This document shows, in pieces, positions 34,253 to 43,075 of a stretch of DNA of 64,000 bases. This DNA comes from Pseudescherichia sp032055545. GTDB lineage: Bacteria; Pseudomonadota; Gammaproteobacteria; Enterobacterales; Enterobacteriaceae. The notes under the pieces are model-generated. The model was not told where the DNA came from and made no database searches. It worked only from the letters and a program-made list of their open reading frames with translations. The translations under genes were made by a program, and so were the position numbers. The first letter of the stretch is position 1, and every line of letters starts with the position of its first letter. Location: positions 62,001-126,000 of the forward strand of contig DAMBQR010000002.1 in the NCBI GenBank assembly GCA_032055545.1, in the 5' to 3' direction.

Positions 34253-36400
34253 ATGCTTAAAAATAACAAGATAATGCAGACGTGGTTACTGAGTTTGGCG
34301 GCTGCAGGGGCGGCGACCCCTGCAGCCGCCAACGAGGAGACGCTGGTAGTGACCACGGGCGCGGCGGAGGATCCCACTGCGCCGCTGAAAGGGATGGTAG
34401 CGACCAAAACGCTGTCGGCAACCAAAACCGCCGCCGAGCTGGTGAAGACCCCCCAGTCGGTATCGGTGATCACGCGCGATCAGATGCAGGCCCTGGACGT
34501 CACCTCGGTCTCGCAGGCGCTGCGCTACTCCGCCGGGGTCTTTACCGAGTATCGTGGCTCCTCAAACCGTAACGATGAGGTGTTCGTGCGCGGCTTCAGC
34601 TACGTGCCGAAATTCCTCGACGGTCTGAGCTTCGGGGCAACCGCCTCGTCGCAGACCGGCACCGTCGATCCCTGGCTGCTGGAGCGCGTCGAGCTGGTAC
34701 GCGGCCCCGCCTCGGTGCTCTTCGGCCAGGTCAACCCAGGCGGCCTGATCAGCATGACCAGCAAGCGCCCCACCAGCGAAGCGATCCACCGCGTTCAGTT
34801 CCGCACCGGTAACGATGAGCTGGCAGAGGGCGCGTTCGATTTCGGCGGCCAGCTGAGCGACGATGGTCGCCTGCTCTATCGCCTGAACGGTATCGCCCGC
34901 ACCCAGCACAGCCAGGTCAAAGACTATAAAGAGGAGCGCGTGGCCATCGCTCCGGCCCTGACCTGGTACCCTAACGATCAGACGCGCTTTACCCTGCTCA
35001 CCAGCTACCAGAAGGATCCGGACGCAGGCTATCGCAATTTCCTGCCCGCCTACGGCACGGTACAGAGCGCTAACGGGCAGCACATTCCGCTGGACTTTAA
35101 CGTCAGCGATCCGAGCTATAACCAGTCGTGGCGCGAGCAGACGATGGTGGGCTACGAGTTTGAGCATCAGTTCGATGACGTCTTTACCTTCCGCCAGAAT
35201 GCACGCTACGCCACTATCAAGCAGAAGTACCGCTATCTCGTTTATGCCTCCAGCGCACCGAACAGTACGCTGCTGACCCGCCGCGCCCAGCATGAGGAGC
35301 GCCAGACCGACGAGTTCGGCATTGATAACCAGCTGGAGGCGCAGTTCACTACCGCAGAGGTGAACCATACCCTGCTTGGCGGCATGGATTACAAATCCAG
35401 CCGGGACGATCAGAGTCTGCAGCGCGGCATGGGTACACAGTACAACCTGGACTGGCGCAATCCGGTTTACGGCCTTAACGTCGATGAGAGCACCTTCAGC
35501 ACCGCCAGCGACGAGCAGCAGGATCTGGACCAGATGGGTCTCTATCTACAGGATCAGCTGAGCTGGAACAACTGGGAAATGCTGCTCTCCGGCCGTTACG
35601 ACTGGGATGAGGTACGCACCAGCGACTTTACCTCCGATGACGGCAGCGTGCAGCAGAACGATAATAAGTTCACCTGGCGCACCGGCCTGCTCTACGCCTT
35701 TGATTTCGGCCTGTCGCCTTACATCAGCTACAGCACCTCGTTTGAGCCGAACCTGCAAACCAACCGCGCCACTGGCCTGGCGCCGTTCAAACCTACTACC
35801 GGCAAGCAGACCGAGTTGGGCGTGAAGTATCAGCCGGTGGAGAGCACCCTGATGACGCTGGCGGTCTACGATCTTAAGCAGAGCAACGTCCCGACCTACA
35901 ACAGCTCGCTGGGCTGGTTTGAAAACGCCGGAGAAGTGCGCTCGAAGGGGGTTGAGACGGAGATCCACTCTACCCTGTTTGATAGCCTGAACCTGATTGG
36001 CTCCTACACCTATACCGACGCGGAGACCGCCAGCACCACCGTGGCCGGTACCCAGGGCAAAACTCCGGCGCGGATCCCAACCCATATGGCCTCGGCCTTT
36101 GCCAGCTACACGCTGCCGTCCGGCCCGCTCAAAAGCCTCACCGCAGGCGTTGGCATGCGCTATCTCGGCACCAGCTACGGCGATGCACGCAACACCTTTA
36201 AGGTTCCGGCGGTGGATCTCTACGATGCCATGCTGAGCTACGATCTGGGGGAGGCAAGCAGCAGCCTGAAAGGCGCTACGGTGCAGCTTAACGTCAATAA
36301 CGTGGCCGATACCAAGTACGTTGCGTCATGCGCCAGCGACAGCGCCTGCTTCTGGGGGATTGGACGTACCGCCACCGCCACGGTCAGCTACGCCTGGTAA
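34253..36400 (+). CDS. TonB-dependent siderophore receptor (FhuA/FoxA-like)
   Basis: 715 residues from the ATG at 34253; the frame is open upstream but runs into the esterase gene. Signal peptide ends near ANA/AAN (about residue 26); a TonB box-like ETLVVT follows. Plug domain about 60-165 (LVKTPQSVSVITRDQMQALD, VFVRGF, LVRGPASVLFGQVNPGGLI) and a 22-strand barrel to a C-terminal aromatic residue (TATVSYAW). Plug motifs are of the FhuA/FoxA/FhuE siderophore class. The paired periplasmic esterase argues for a catecholate ester ligand. Ligand not proven. Confidence 0.85.
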   Translation: MLKNNKIMQTWLLSLAAAGAATPAAANEETLVVTTGAAEDPTAPLKGMVATKTLSATKTAAELVKTPQSVSVITRDQMQALDVTSVSQALRYSAGVFTEYRGSSNRNDEVFVRGFSYVPKFLDGLSFGATASSQTGTVDPWLLERVELVRGPASVLFGQVNPGGLISMTSKRPTSEAIHRVQFRTGNDELAEGAFDFGGQLSDDGRLLYRLNGIARTQHSQVKDYKEERVAIAPALTWYPNDQTRFTLLTSYQKDPDAGYRNFLPAYGTVQSANGQHIPLDFNVSDPSYNQSWREQTMVGYEFEHQFDDVFTFRQNARYATIKQKYRYLVYASSAPNSTLLTRRAQHEERQTDEFGIDNQLEAQFTTAEVNHTLLGGMDYKSSRDDQSLQRGMGTQYNLDWRNPVYGLNVDESTFSTASDEQQDLDQMGLYLQDQLSWNNWEMLLSGRYDWDEVRTSDFTSDDGSVQQNDNKFTWRTGLLYAFDFGLSPYISYSTSFEPNLQTNRATGLAPFKPTTGKQTELGVKYQPVESTLMTLAVYDLKQSNVPTYNSSLGWFENAGEVRSKGVETEIHSTLFDSLNLIGSYTYTDAETASTTVAGTQGKTPARIPTHMASAFASYTLPSGPLKSLTAGVGMRYLGTSYGDARNTFKVPAVDLYDAMLSYDLGEASSSLKGATVQLNVNNVADTKYVASCASDSACFWGIGRTATATVSYAW

Positions 36401-36420
36401 GATATGTAAGAGGTCATATA

Positions 36421-36444
36421 GCCCGGCGGCGCAGGCTGCCGGGC
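36421..36444. terminator. Hairpin between receptor and ramA
   Basis: GCCCGGCGGC-GCAG-GCTGCCGGGC forms a 10-bp stem with one mismatch between two convergent genes. There is no long T-run, so it may be a REP-like element as well as a transcript end. Confidence 0.6.
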
Positions 36445-36454
36445 CAACAGAAAT

Positions 36455-36799
36455 CTAATGCCGCGCCTGGCCGTGGTTCTCCTTGCGGTATGCCCCCGGC
36501 GGCTGGTTAAAGGTACGGGTAAAGATACGCGTAAAGGTCTGCTGGGAATCAAAGCCGTACTTAACGCAGATATCAAACACCTTCTGATCGGTATCACGCA
36601 GCTCCTGGGCCGCCAGCCGCAGCTTACGTTCGCGGATGTAGCGCCCCAGGCTCTCGCCTTTGTATTGCATAAACAGCCGCTGAAGATGCCATTTGGAGTA
36701 GCCTGCGTGGCGCGCAATCTCTTCAATGCGCAGCGGCTGATGCAAATTGTCGTCGATCCACTCGACAATCGTATCGATAACCTGAGCGGAAATGGTCAT
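36455..36799 (-). CDS. ramA: RamA, AraC-family activator of stress and efflux genes
   Basis: 114 residues: a stand-alone pair of AraC/XylS helix-turn-helix motifs (about 7-105) without ligand domain, as in MarA, SoxS and Rob. The opening VIDTIVEWIDDNLHQPLRIEEIARHAGYSKWHLQRLF and the end QQTFTRIFTRTFNQPPGAYRKENH are those of RamA of Salmonella, Klebsiella and Enterobacter. RamA raises acrAB-tolC and lowers porin expression. The start is chosen at the ATG giving the normal length. Its promoter carries the RamR operator at 36840-36859 and RamR is encoded divergently. Confidence 0.97.
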   Translation of the reverse strand: MTISAQVIDTIVEWIDDNLHQPLRIEEIARHAGYSKWHLQRLFMQYKGESLGRYIRERKLRLAAQELRDTDQKVFDICVKYGFDSQQTFTRIFTRTFNQPPGAYRKENHGQARH

Positions 36800-36839
36800 A
36801 CGGGGTTCCTCTCTGCTCTTTAAGCACTGAAACTTGATT

Positions 36840-36859
36840 ATGAGTGAGTAAGCACTCAT
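36840..36859. promoter_or_regulatory. RamR operator
   Basis: ATGAGTG-AGTAAG-CACTCAT is a perfect 7-bp inverted repeat with a six-base spacer. It has the arms of the RamR site known upstream of ramA in Salmonella (ATGAGTG/CACTCAT). It lies 41 bases before the ramA start. Confidence 0.92.
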
Positions 36860-36973
36860 TATAGAAAGAGGCAGAAAGTCGTCAAGATGATTTTCGATCT
36901 TTGACACAGGCCGTTGCGGAGCGGCAGATGTCATGTTTCAATCAGGCTTTTATAGCGTGTGAGGTAAAGTGTA

Positions 36974-37558
36974 GTGGCTCGTCCGAAGAGTGAAGATAAA
37001 AAACAGGCGTTACTGGAAGCGGCAACCGAAGCGTTTGCCCAGTCGGGGATCACCGCCTCCACCGCCCTGATAGCCCGTAACGCGGGCGTTGCGGAAGGCA
37101 CCCTCTTTCGCTACTTCGCCACCAAAGACGACCTGCTAAATGCGGTCTATCTCGCGCTGAAAACCGATCTCTGCCACGCCATGCTCGACGGTCTCGATCG
37201 CTCCGTTAGCGAAGCCAAGGCGCTCACCTGCTATATCTGGAACAGCTATATCGACTGGGGCATTCTGCACCCCGTCGGCCACCGGGCGATCCGTCAGCTG
37301 GCGGTATCGGGCAAGATCACCTGTGCCACCCAGCAAAATGTTGATGAGCTATTTCCGGATCTGCACACCCTTTGCCGCCGCTCGGTACTGCCGATTTTCC
37401 TGACCGAGGCTTTCCACGCCTTTGGCGATGCGCTGTTCCTCTCCCTTGCCGAAACCACCATCGAGTTCGCCAGCCGTGAACCCGAAAAAGCAGCCGACTT
37501 CAAAGCCCACGGTTTCGAAGCGATGTGGCGCGCCCTGGCGGACAGCAACGGCAGCTAA
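36974..37558 (+). CDS. ramR: RamR, TetR-family repressor of ramA
   Basis: 194 residues. N-terminal TetR helix-turn-helix (about 10-55, GITASTALIARNAGVAEGTLFRYFATKDDLL) and an all-helical ligand domain; the sequence opening MARPKSEDKKQALLEAA and the IDWGILHPVGHRA segment match RamR. It represses ramA until it binds bile acids or other hydrophobic inducers. Start is GTG at 36974 (the codon reads GTG), with a TGTGAGGTAAAG site upstream. Loss-of-function changes would show as multidrug resistance; the frame here is intact. Confidence 0.95.
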   Translation: MARPKSEDKKQALLEAATEAFAQSGITASTALIARNAGVAEGTLFRYFATKDDLLNAVYLALKTDLCHAMLDGLDRSVSEAKALTCYIWNSYIDWGILHPVGHRAIRQLAVSGKITCATQQNVDELFPDLHTLCRRSVLPIFLTEAFHAFGDALFLSLAETTIEFASREPEKAADFKAHGFEAMWRALADSNGS

Positions 37559-37659
37559 AGCGCACGATTTTCACTTATTTTTTCTTCGCTGAATCGGTAG
37601 GCTACAGCGCAGCACAACGCATCCCAAAAAAGTCATCCTAAAAATCATCAGGAGTATTT

Positions 37660-38313
37660 ATGGATATCGTTTCCATTGCCTTGCAGCGCTATTCAACCAA
37701 AGCGTTTGACGCCAGCAAAAAACTGACCGCCGACGAAGCGGAGAAGATCAAAACCCTGCTGCGCTATAGCCCGTCCAGCACCAACTCGCAGCCGTGGCAC
37801 TTTATTGTTGCCAGCAGCGAAGAGGGTAAAGCGCGGGTAGCAAAATCCGCCGCGGGCGGTTACTCATTCAACGAGCGCAAAATGCTGGATGCCTCCCACG
37901 TGGTGGTGTTCTGCGCGAAAACCGCGATGGACGACGCCTGGCTGGAGAAGGTGGTGGATCAGGAAGATGCCGACGGCCGCTTTGCCACGCCGGAAGCAAA
38001 AGCCGCTAACCATAAAGGCCGCACCTTCTTTGCCGATCTGCACCGTAAGGATCGTCAGGATGACGCCCAGTGGATGGCCAATCAGGTCTACCTGAACGTC
38101 GGTAACTTCCTGCTGGGCGTGGGTGCGATGGGACTCGACGCGGTACCGATCGAAGGGTTTGATGCCGACGTGCTGGACGCCGAATTTGGCCTGAAAGAGC
38201 AAGGCTTCACCAGCCTGGTGGTCGTTCCGGTGGGCCACCACAGCGTGGAAGATTTCAACAAGACACTGCCGAAATCCCGCCTGCCAGAAGAGACCGTGGT
38301 TACTGAGATCTAA
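37660..38313 (+). CDS. nfsB: NfsB oxygen-insensitive NAD(P)H nitroreductase
   Basis: 217 residues, same length as E. coli NfsB. FMN-binding nitroreductase with the opening MDIVSIALQRYSTKAFD, the SPSSTNSQPWHFIV segment (about 38-51) and the VVVPVGHHSVEDFNKTLPKSRLP end. It reduces nitrofurans and quinones by two-electron steps. The ribosome site CAGGAG precedes the ATG. In E. coli nfsB is MarA/SoxS-regulated; here it lies next to ramA-ramR, with a partial mar-box-like AGCACAACGC around 37609-37628. Confidence 0.97.
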   Translation: MDIVSIALQRYSTKAFDASKKLTADEAEKIKTLLRYSPSSTNSQPWHFIVASSEEGKARVAKSAAGGYSFNERKMLDASHVVVFCAKTAMDDAWLEKVVDQEDADGRFATPEAKAANHKGRTFFADLHRKDRQDDAQWMANQVYLNVGNFLLGVGAMGLDAVPIEGFDADVLDAEFGLKEQGFTSLVVVPVGHHSVEDFNKTLPKSRLPEETVVTEI

Positions 38314-38330
38314 TTAGACTTCAGCCACCT

Positions 38331-38432
38331 ACCCGGCGGCGCTGCGCTTGCACGGGCCTACAGTGAGCACGGTACTCTGCGTAGGCCCGGTAAGCGTCAG
38401 CGCCACCGGGCGTTACTCTGCTGACGCCGCCC
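38331..38432. repeat. BIME: paired inverted REP elements
   Basis: ACCCGGCGGCGCTGCGCTTGCACGGGCCTAC at 38331-38361 and its inverted counterpart GTAGGCCCGGTAAGCGTCAGCGCCACCGGG at 38381-38410, followed by a third partial unit (GACGCCGCCCGGC). This is the enterobacterial BIME layout between two convergent genes (nfsB and the XRE regulator). It may serve as gyrase site, mRNA stabiliser or terminator. Confidence 0.85.
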
Positions 38433-38453
38433 GGCATGAGCAATAACTCCTCG

Positions 38454-39317
38454 TTACAACCTTGCCAGCATCTGCTCGCCCGCTTCATCGACCGGCAAAT
38501 AGACCAGCAAACGGGAACCGTTACGCGGCGCGGAGTACCAGTACATCTGCTGGAGCTGGAACTCACCCAGGTCAGGGTGGCGGAAGGTTTTAATCTGATT
38601 TTCTACCCCGCGCACTTCATAGCGCTGGTGCCAGAGCGCCTCAAACTCCTCGGAGGCGGCAAAAAAGCGCGCCAGCTTGTTCTCCCACGCCGCTTCGCCG
38701 CGGTGCTCCGCCATCGCCGCGCGGAAATAGGAGACAAAGGTCGGCAGCACGTCACGATTTGCCAGACGGCTACGCCAGCCCGGATGGGTCAGATAGAGAT
38801 AGATACAGTTGCGATCGTCTTCCGGCAGCGTCGCAAAATCGACGCCCATCAGCCGACAGAAGGCGTCGTTCCACGCCACAATATCGAAATTAGGTTTCTG
38901 AATGCTGGCAGGCTGCGGCAGCAGGCTGTCCAGCATCCGTCGCGCGCCGGGGCTGATCCCCTCGCATGGCGTCAGGTTGGCCGACTCCACCGGCGGCAGG
39001 CCCGCCAGCACGAAAAGATGCCGCGTTTCAAGCGGGCTGCACTGCAGCGCATCCGCCACCGCCTGCATGACCACCGCCGACGGATTGACCTCCCTGCCCT
39101 GCTCAAGCCAGGTATACCAGGTTACGCCAACGTCCGCCAGCATCGCCACCTCCTCCCGACGCAGGCCCGGTGTGCGCCGCCTCCCGCTGCGCGGAAGCCC
39201 CAGCCGCTGCGGATCTAAGCTCTCCCGTCGCGCGCGTAGAAAAGCGCCCAGCTGTTTACGGCGATCGTCCTGGCGTATCTGCGCGACGTCCAGCTCGCTG
39301 TGGCTCATCAGGCTCAT
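38454..39317 (-). CDS. XRE-family regulator with MmyB-like ligand domain
   Basis: 287 residues. N-terminal lambda-type helix-turn-helix (about 18-90: RKQLGAFLRARRESLDP, RTPGLRREEVAMLADVGVTWYTWLEQG), the characteristic pattern of the actinobacterial/proteobacterial XRE-MmyB group, and a C-terminal PAS-like domain (about 110-280). Such proteins usually repress a neighbouring transport or oxidoreductase gene in response to a small ligand. Divergent from the efflux gene with an 8-bp inverted repeat in the gap. Confidence 0.88.
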   Translation of the reverse strand: MSLMSHSELDVAQIRQDDRRKQLGAFLRARRESLDPQRLGLPRSGRRRTPGLRREEVAMLADVGVTWYTWLEQGREVNPSAVVMQAVADALQCSPLETRHLFVLAGLPPVESANLTPCEGISPGARRMLDSLLPQPASIQKPNFDIVAWNDAFCRLMGVDFATLPEDDRNCIYLYLTHPGWRSRLANRDVLPTFVSYFRAAMAEHRGEAAWENKLARFFAASEEFEALWHQRYEVRGVENQIKTFRHPDLGEFQLQQMYWYSAPRNGSRLLVYLPVDEAGEQMLARL

Positions 39318-39352
39318 CGTCTCTCCTGCCTCTCTTCAGCATGGTAGTGCCA

Positions 39353-39378
39353 GTACCAGTATAATCAGGAACTGGTAC
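39353..39378. promoter_or_regulatory. Candidate operator of the XRE regulator
   Basis: GTACCAGT-ATAATCAGGA-ACTGGTAC, a perfect 8-bp inverted repeat with a ten-base spacer, centred in the 118-base divergent gap. TATAAT-like ATAATC lies between the arms, so bound protein would cover a promoter. Confidence 0.65.
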
Positions 39379-39435
39379 CCGTTTATTCAATCAGCGATGC
39401 TACGGCCATTCGCTGAATGACGCAATGGAGCTACC

Positions 39436-40863
39436 ATGAAAACGTCACCTGTTTCACCCGGCCGCGCGGGACTCGTCCTGCTGCTAACCGGTCAGATGCT
39501 GCCCCTGATCGACACCTCGATCACCAACGTCGCCCTCGACGCCATCACCGCATCGCTGCACGCCAGCGCCACCCAGCTGGAGCTTATTGTCGCCCTGTAC
39601 GGCGTGGCCTTTGCCGTTTGTCTGGCGATGGGTAGCAAGCTGGGCGATAACTACGGTCGCCGCCGTCTGTTTATGTGGGGGGTGACGGTGTTCAGCTTCG
39701 CCTCTCTGCTGTGCGGCATGGCAAACTCGATTACCGCTCTGCTGGCGGCCCGCACATTGCAGGGTGCGGGGGCGGCGCTGATCGTCCCACAGATCCTCGC
39801 CACCCTGCACGTTACCCTGAAAGGCACGGCCCACGCGCGGGCTATCAGCCTCTACGGCGGCATCGGCGGTATCGCGTTTATCGTCGGGCAGATGTGCGGC
39901 GGCTGGCTGGTGTCGGCAGATATCGCCGGGCTGGGCTGGCGTAACGCCTTTTTCATCAACGTGCCGATTGGCCTGCTGGTGCTGGCGTTGAGCCGTCGCT
40001 ACGTGCCCGAGACCCGTCGCGATGAACACTCGCCCATCGACTGGCAGGGCACGTTTATCCTCGCCCTGATCCTCTGCTGCCTGCTGTTTTCCCTGGCGCT
40101 GGGGCCAGAGCTGCACTGGCCGGGGTCGATGCAGCTGATGCTGCTGGCTACGCTGCCGCTGCTGGTGTGGATGCGGGCCAGCGCGCTGGGCAAGCAACGG
40201 CGTGGCGAACACCCGCTGCTGCCGCCGCGCCTTTTGCAGCTCGCCAGCATTCGCTTTGGCATGGTGATCGCCCTGCTGTTCTTTAGCGCATGGTCCGGGT
40301 TTATGTTCTGCATGGCGCTGACCATGCAGTCTGGTCTGGGAATGGCCCCCTGGCAGTCGGGGAACAGCTTTATTGCTCTCGGTGTGGCCTACTTCCTCTC
40401 GGCGATGTACGCCCCGAAGCTGATTGCCCGCCACAGCATGGGACGGATCCTGCTCTCTGGCCTGGCGGTACAGATCGGCGGCCTGCTGCTGCTGATGGAA
40501 ACCTTCCACTACTACGGACAGGCAACCACGGCCCTGACGCTGGTGCCGTCCACCGCGCTGATTGGCTACGGCCAGGCACTGATTGTCAACTGCTTCTACC
40601 GGGTGGGTATGCGTGATATCACTGCTAACGACGCCGGGGCGGGCAGCGCCCTGCTCAGCACCCTGCAGCAGGCGACGCTGGGCCTTGGCCCGGCGGTATT
40701 TGGCTCGCTGCTGTTAGTGCTGGTGCGTCACCATCACGGCAGCTACCCCGAGGCAATTATGGGTTTTCTCGGCGTTGAGGCGGTGATGATGCTGCTGCTG
40801 GCGGCGGTGGCGATTGGCCTGCGCCACCATCTGAACCGCAGCCCGGCAATCGTAACGTCGTGA
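39436..40863 (+). CDS. MFS drug/metabolite exporter, DHA2 (14-TM) family
   Basis: 475 residues with about 14 hydrophobic segments. DHA2 motif in the first helix (GQMLPLIDTSITNVAL), motif A GSKLGDNYGRRRLF after helix 2, and motif C-like GAGAALIVPQILATL region. Members expel quaternary ammonium compounds, dyes or antibiotics by proton antiport. The ATG follows ATGGAGCTACC. Divergent XRE regulator and operator suggest induction by its substrate. The substrate is unknown. Confidence 0.9.
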   Translation: MKTSPVSPGRAGLVLLLTGQMLPLIDTSITNVALDAITASLHASATQLELIVALYGVAFAVCLAMGSKLGDNYGRRRLFMWGVTVFSFASLLCGMANSITALLAARTLQGAGAALIVPQILATLHVTLKGTAHARAISLYGGIGGIAFIVGQMCGGWLVSADIAGLGWRNAFFINVPIGLLVLALSRRYVPETRRDEHSPIDWQGTFILALILCCLLFSLALGPELHWPGSMQLMLLATLPLLVWMRASALGKQRRGEHPLLPPRLLQLASIRFGMVIALLFFSAWSGFMFCMALTMQSGLGMAPWQSGNSFIALGVAYFLSAMYAPKLIARHSMGRILLSGLAVQIGGLLLLMETFHYYGQATTALTLVPSTALIGYGQALIVNCFYRVGMRDITANDAGAGSALLSTLQQATLGLGPAVFGSLLLVLVRHHHGSYPEAIMGFLGVEAVMMLLLAAVAIGLRHHLNRSPAIVTS

Positions 40864-40865
40864 TC

Positions 40866-41846
40866 TCAGGCGCTGGCGCGTTCGATAAAGCGCCAGTCCA
40901 TCATCACCCGCTCCGCCGGGGTATCGGGGTTGTCGATTTTGTTCAGCAGCAGGGATACGGCTTTACGGCCAATCTGCAGGGAGGGTTGCGCCACGGTGCT
41001 GAGCTGAGGCGAGACCATCTCCGCCAGCGGCGTGCCGTCAAAGCCCACCACGGCGATGTCGTCCGGCATGGTCAGCCCCGCCTGGGCTATCGCCAGCAGC
41101 GCCCCGGCCGCCAGGGTATCGGAGACGGCAAATACCGCATCCGGGCGCTCATCGGCACGCAGCAGCGTCTCCATCGCCGCCCTGCCCGCGTTAAAGCTCA
41201 GCTCGCTGGCGTACTCTACCGCCGTCCAGCCATGGCCGTTTTGCTCCAGCACGCTCTTATAGCCCCGCTCGCGCAGGCGGGCATATTTATAGCTCAGGTC
41301 ATGGTTGATCAGCGCAATGCGCTGTCGGCCCCGGTTAATCAGGTGCTGGATCACGTACTGGGAAGCGTCAATATCGTTAATCCCAACGCAGGAGACGCTC
41401 CCCTCATCGGCATACTCGGCGCACTGTACCCAGGGCGCCTGGCCAATCATGGTCGTCAGCTCCGGCAGCTTAGAGAAGGCGTCCATGGTGATGATGCCGT
41501 CGACGATTTTCCCCGACAGCAGGGTCAGCGCCGAGCGGGAGCGTGCCATATCCGAGTCGGTATTGCACAGCAGGATACGGTAGCCATTCTTCTCCGCCTC
41601 CTCTTCAATGCCTTTCACCACCTCGGCGCAGAAGGGGTTAGCGATATTCGACACCAGCACGAGGATCATATAGCTCCGGGCGGTACGGAGCTGGCGGGCC
41701 AGCAGGTTCGGCTGGTAGTTGCTCTCTTCAATCGCCGCCAGCACGCGTTCGCGGTTCTGTGGCTTAACGGAGCCGCTGTGGTTGATGACCCGGGAGACCG
41801 TCGCTACCGACACTCCTGCCAGGCGAGCGATTTTTTGAATTGACAT
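40866..41846 (-). CDS. LacI-family repressor of the adjacent sugar operon
   Basis: 326 residues: LacI helix-turn-helix (MSIQKIARLAGVSVATVSRVINHSGSVKPQNRERVL, 1-36), hinge helix (NLLARQLRT) and a periplasmic-binding-protein-like sensor domain (about 60-326). The likely operators are the two GTAATCGATTAC palindromes before the MFS gene at 45415 and 45447. It lies 77 bases downstream of the dehydrogenase gene in the same direction, so it may be partly co-transcribed. Confidence 0.92.
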   Translation of the reverse strand: MSIQKIARLAGVSVATVSRVINHSGSVKPQNRERVLAAIEESNYQPNLLARQLRTARSYMILVLVSNIANPFCAEVVKGIEEEAEKNGYRILLCNTDSDMARSRSALTLLSGKIVDGIITMDAFSKLPELTTMIGQAPWVQCAEYADEGSVSCVGINDIDASQYVIQHLINRGRQRIALINHDLSYKYARLRERGYKSVLEQNGHGWTAVEYASELSFNAGRAAMETLLRADERPDAVFAVSDTLAAGALLAIAQAGLTMPDDIAVVGFDGTPLAEMVSPQLSTVAQPSLQIGRKAVSLLLNKIDNPDTPAERVMMDWRFIERASA

Positions 41847-41923
41847 AACGACGACACATCCTGCGGTTAACGCTTATTACAGCAGGCTACCATAAAACCG
41901 CTGCCCGGCGAACCGGCAGCGGC

Positions 41924-43075
41924 TTAGCGGGCCACCCGTACCCAGCGCTGCTGCTGATGGCTTTGTATAATGGCATCTATGATAAACATCACGTCAGCGC
42001 CATCATAAAAAGAGGCAAACGAACTGGCGCCGGCCTCCGGCATCGTTCCGGCCCGCACAGCCCGGTAGAAGTTGGCCATCATGTTCTTAAAGGCATCGGG
42101 CCAGCCCTCAATATGCCCGCCGGGAAAGTGTGCGCTACCGGCAACGTCGGGCGTCATCAACCCCGGATCGTCGGTGAGGATCTCGTTGGGGCGCTGACGA
42201 TGCCCAATCCACAGCTGCTGAGGGATCTCCTGGTCCCAGCCCAGCGAACAGCTGCTGCCGTTGATCTCAAAGCTGAGGCGGTTTTTCCGCCCCGCGCTAA
42301 CCTGCGAGACGCTAAAGCAGCCTTTGCTGCCGTCGGCAAAGCGCACCAGCACTGAGCCGCCATCTTCGGTGCTGACCGGGCGATCCTCATACTGCGCCTC
42401 GTCTCCGCCAGCGCTGAAGGTCGCCCCGCCCTCCAGCCGCGCCTTGCGGGTCGGCCAGACGATAGCCAGATCGGCCATCACCTCGACAATCCGCTGCCCG
42501 GTGACAAACTGCAACGTATCGCACCAGTGCGAGCCGATATCGGCCACCGCTCGCGACGCGCCGCCCAGCGCGGCATCCACCCGCCAGTTGTAGTCCGTCT
42601 CCAGCAGCATCCAGTCCTGAAGGTAGCTGCCGTAAACCGAGAAGAGCCGCCCGAGCCTGCCGTGGCGTTGCAGGCTCGCCGCCTGCTGGACCATGGCAAA
42701 CTGGCGATAGACAAAGCTCACCCCGTGCACCACGCCTGCCTGCTCCGCCAGCGCCACCAACTCCGTAGCCTCCTCCGGTGTCATACAGAGCGGCTTCTCT
42801 GAGAAGACGTGCTTACCGGCGCGTAAAATTTGTCGATTTATCTCAGCATGAAGATGGTTGGGGGTACAGTTATGCACTACATCAATCCCCGGATGGGCCA
42901 GCATGGCATCGATATCGCCAAAGGCAAAGGGCACGTTAAGCGCGGCGGCCTTCTGCTGCGCGGATCCCAGGGTATGGTCGCAGAGCGCCACCACCTGCAC
43001 GTCCCCCAGACGGCGCAGGGCTTCAATATGCGCCGGGCCAATAAACCCGCTGCCAATAATACCTACGCCAATCAT
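41924..43075 (-). CDS. Gfo/Idh/MocA-family oxidoreductase
   Basis: 383 residues. Rossmann motif GVGIIGSGFIGPAHIEAL (3-20), the family EKP motif (SEKPLCMTPEE, about 93-103, lysine conserved) and a C-terminal alpha/beta domain with the catalytic DIGSHWCD segment (about 180-187). The family oxidises or reduces hydroxyls of sugars and inositols with NAD(P). The start overlaps the isomerase/epimerase stop by four bases. With that neighbour it may carry out a 3-keto-glycoside or inositol-type catabolic step. Confidence 0.9.
   Translation of the reverse strand: MIGVGIIGSGFIGPAHIEALRRLGDVQVVALCDHTLGSAQQKAAALNVPFAFGDIDAMLAHPGIDVVHNCTPNHLHAEINRQILRAGKHVFSEKPLCMTPEEATELVALAEQAGVVHGVSFVYRQFAMVQQAASLQRHGRLGRLFSVYGSYLQDWMLLETDYNWRVDAALGGASRAVADIGSHWCDTLQFVTGQRIVEVMADLAIVWPTRKARLEGGATFSAGGDEAQYEDRPVSTEDGGSVLVRFADGSKGCFSVSQVSAGRKNRLSFEINGSSCSLGWDQEIPQQLWIGHRQRPNEILTDDPGLMTPDVAGSAHFPGGHIEGWPDAFKNMMANFYRAVRAGTMPEAGASSFASFYDGADVMFIIDAIIQSHQQQRWVRVAR

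Noticed and set aside
39484..40509. Long open frame on the minus strand
   Set aside because: It is the mirror of the GC-rich DHA2 exporter gene; composition is rich in Gln, Arg and His, with no domain pattern.
40860..41843. Long open frame on the plus strand
   Set aside because: It lies exactly opposite the LacI gene, which has clear domain motifs.
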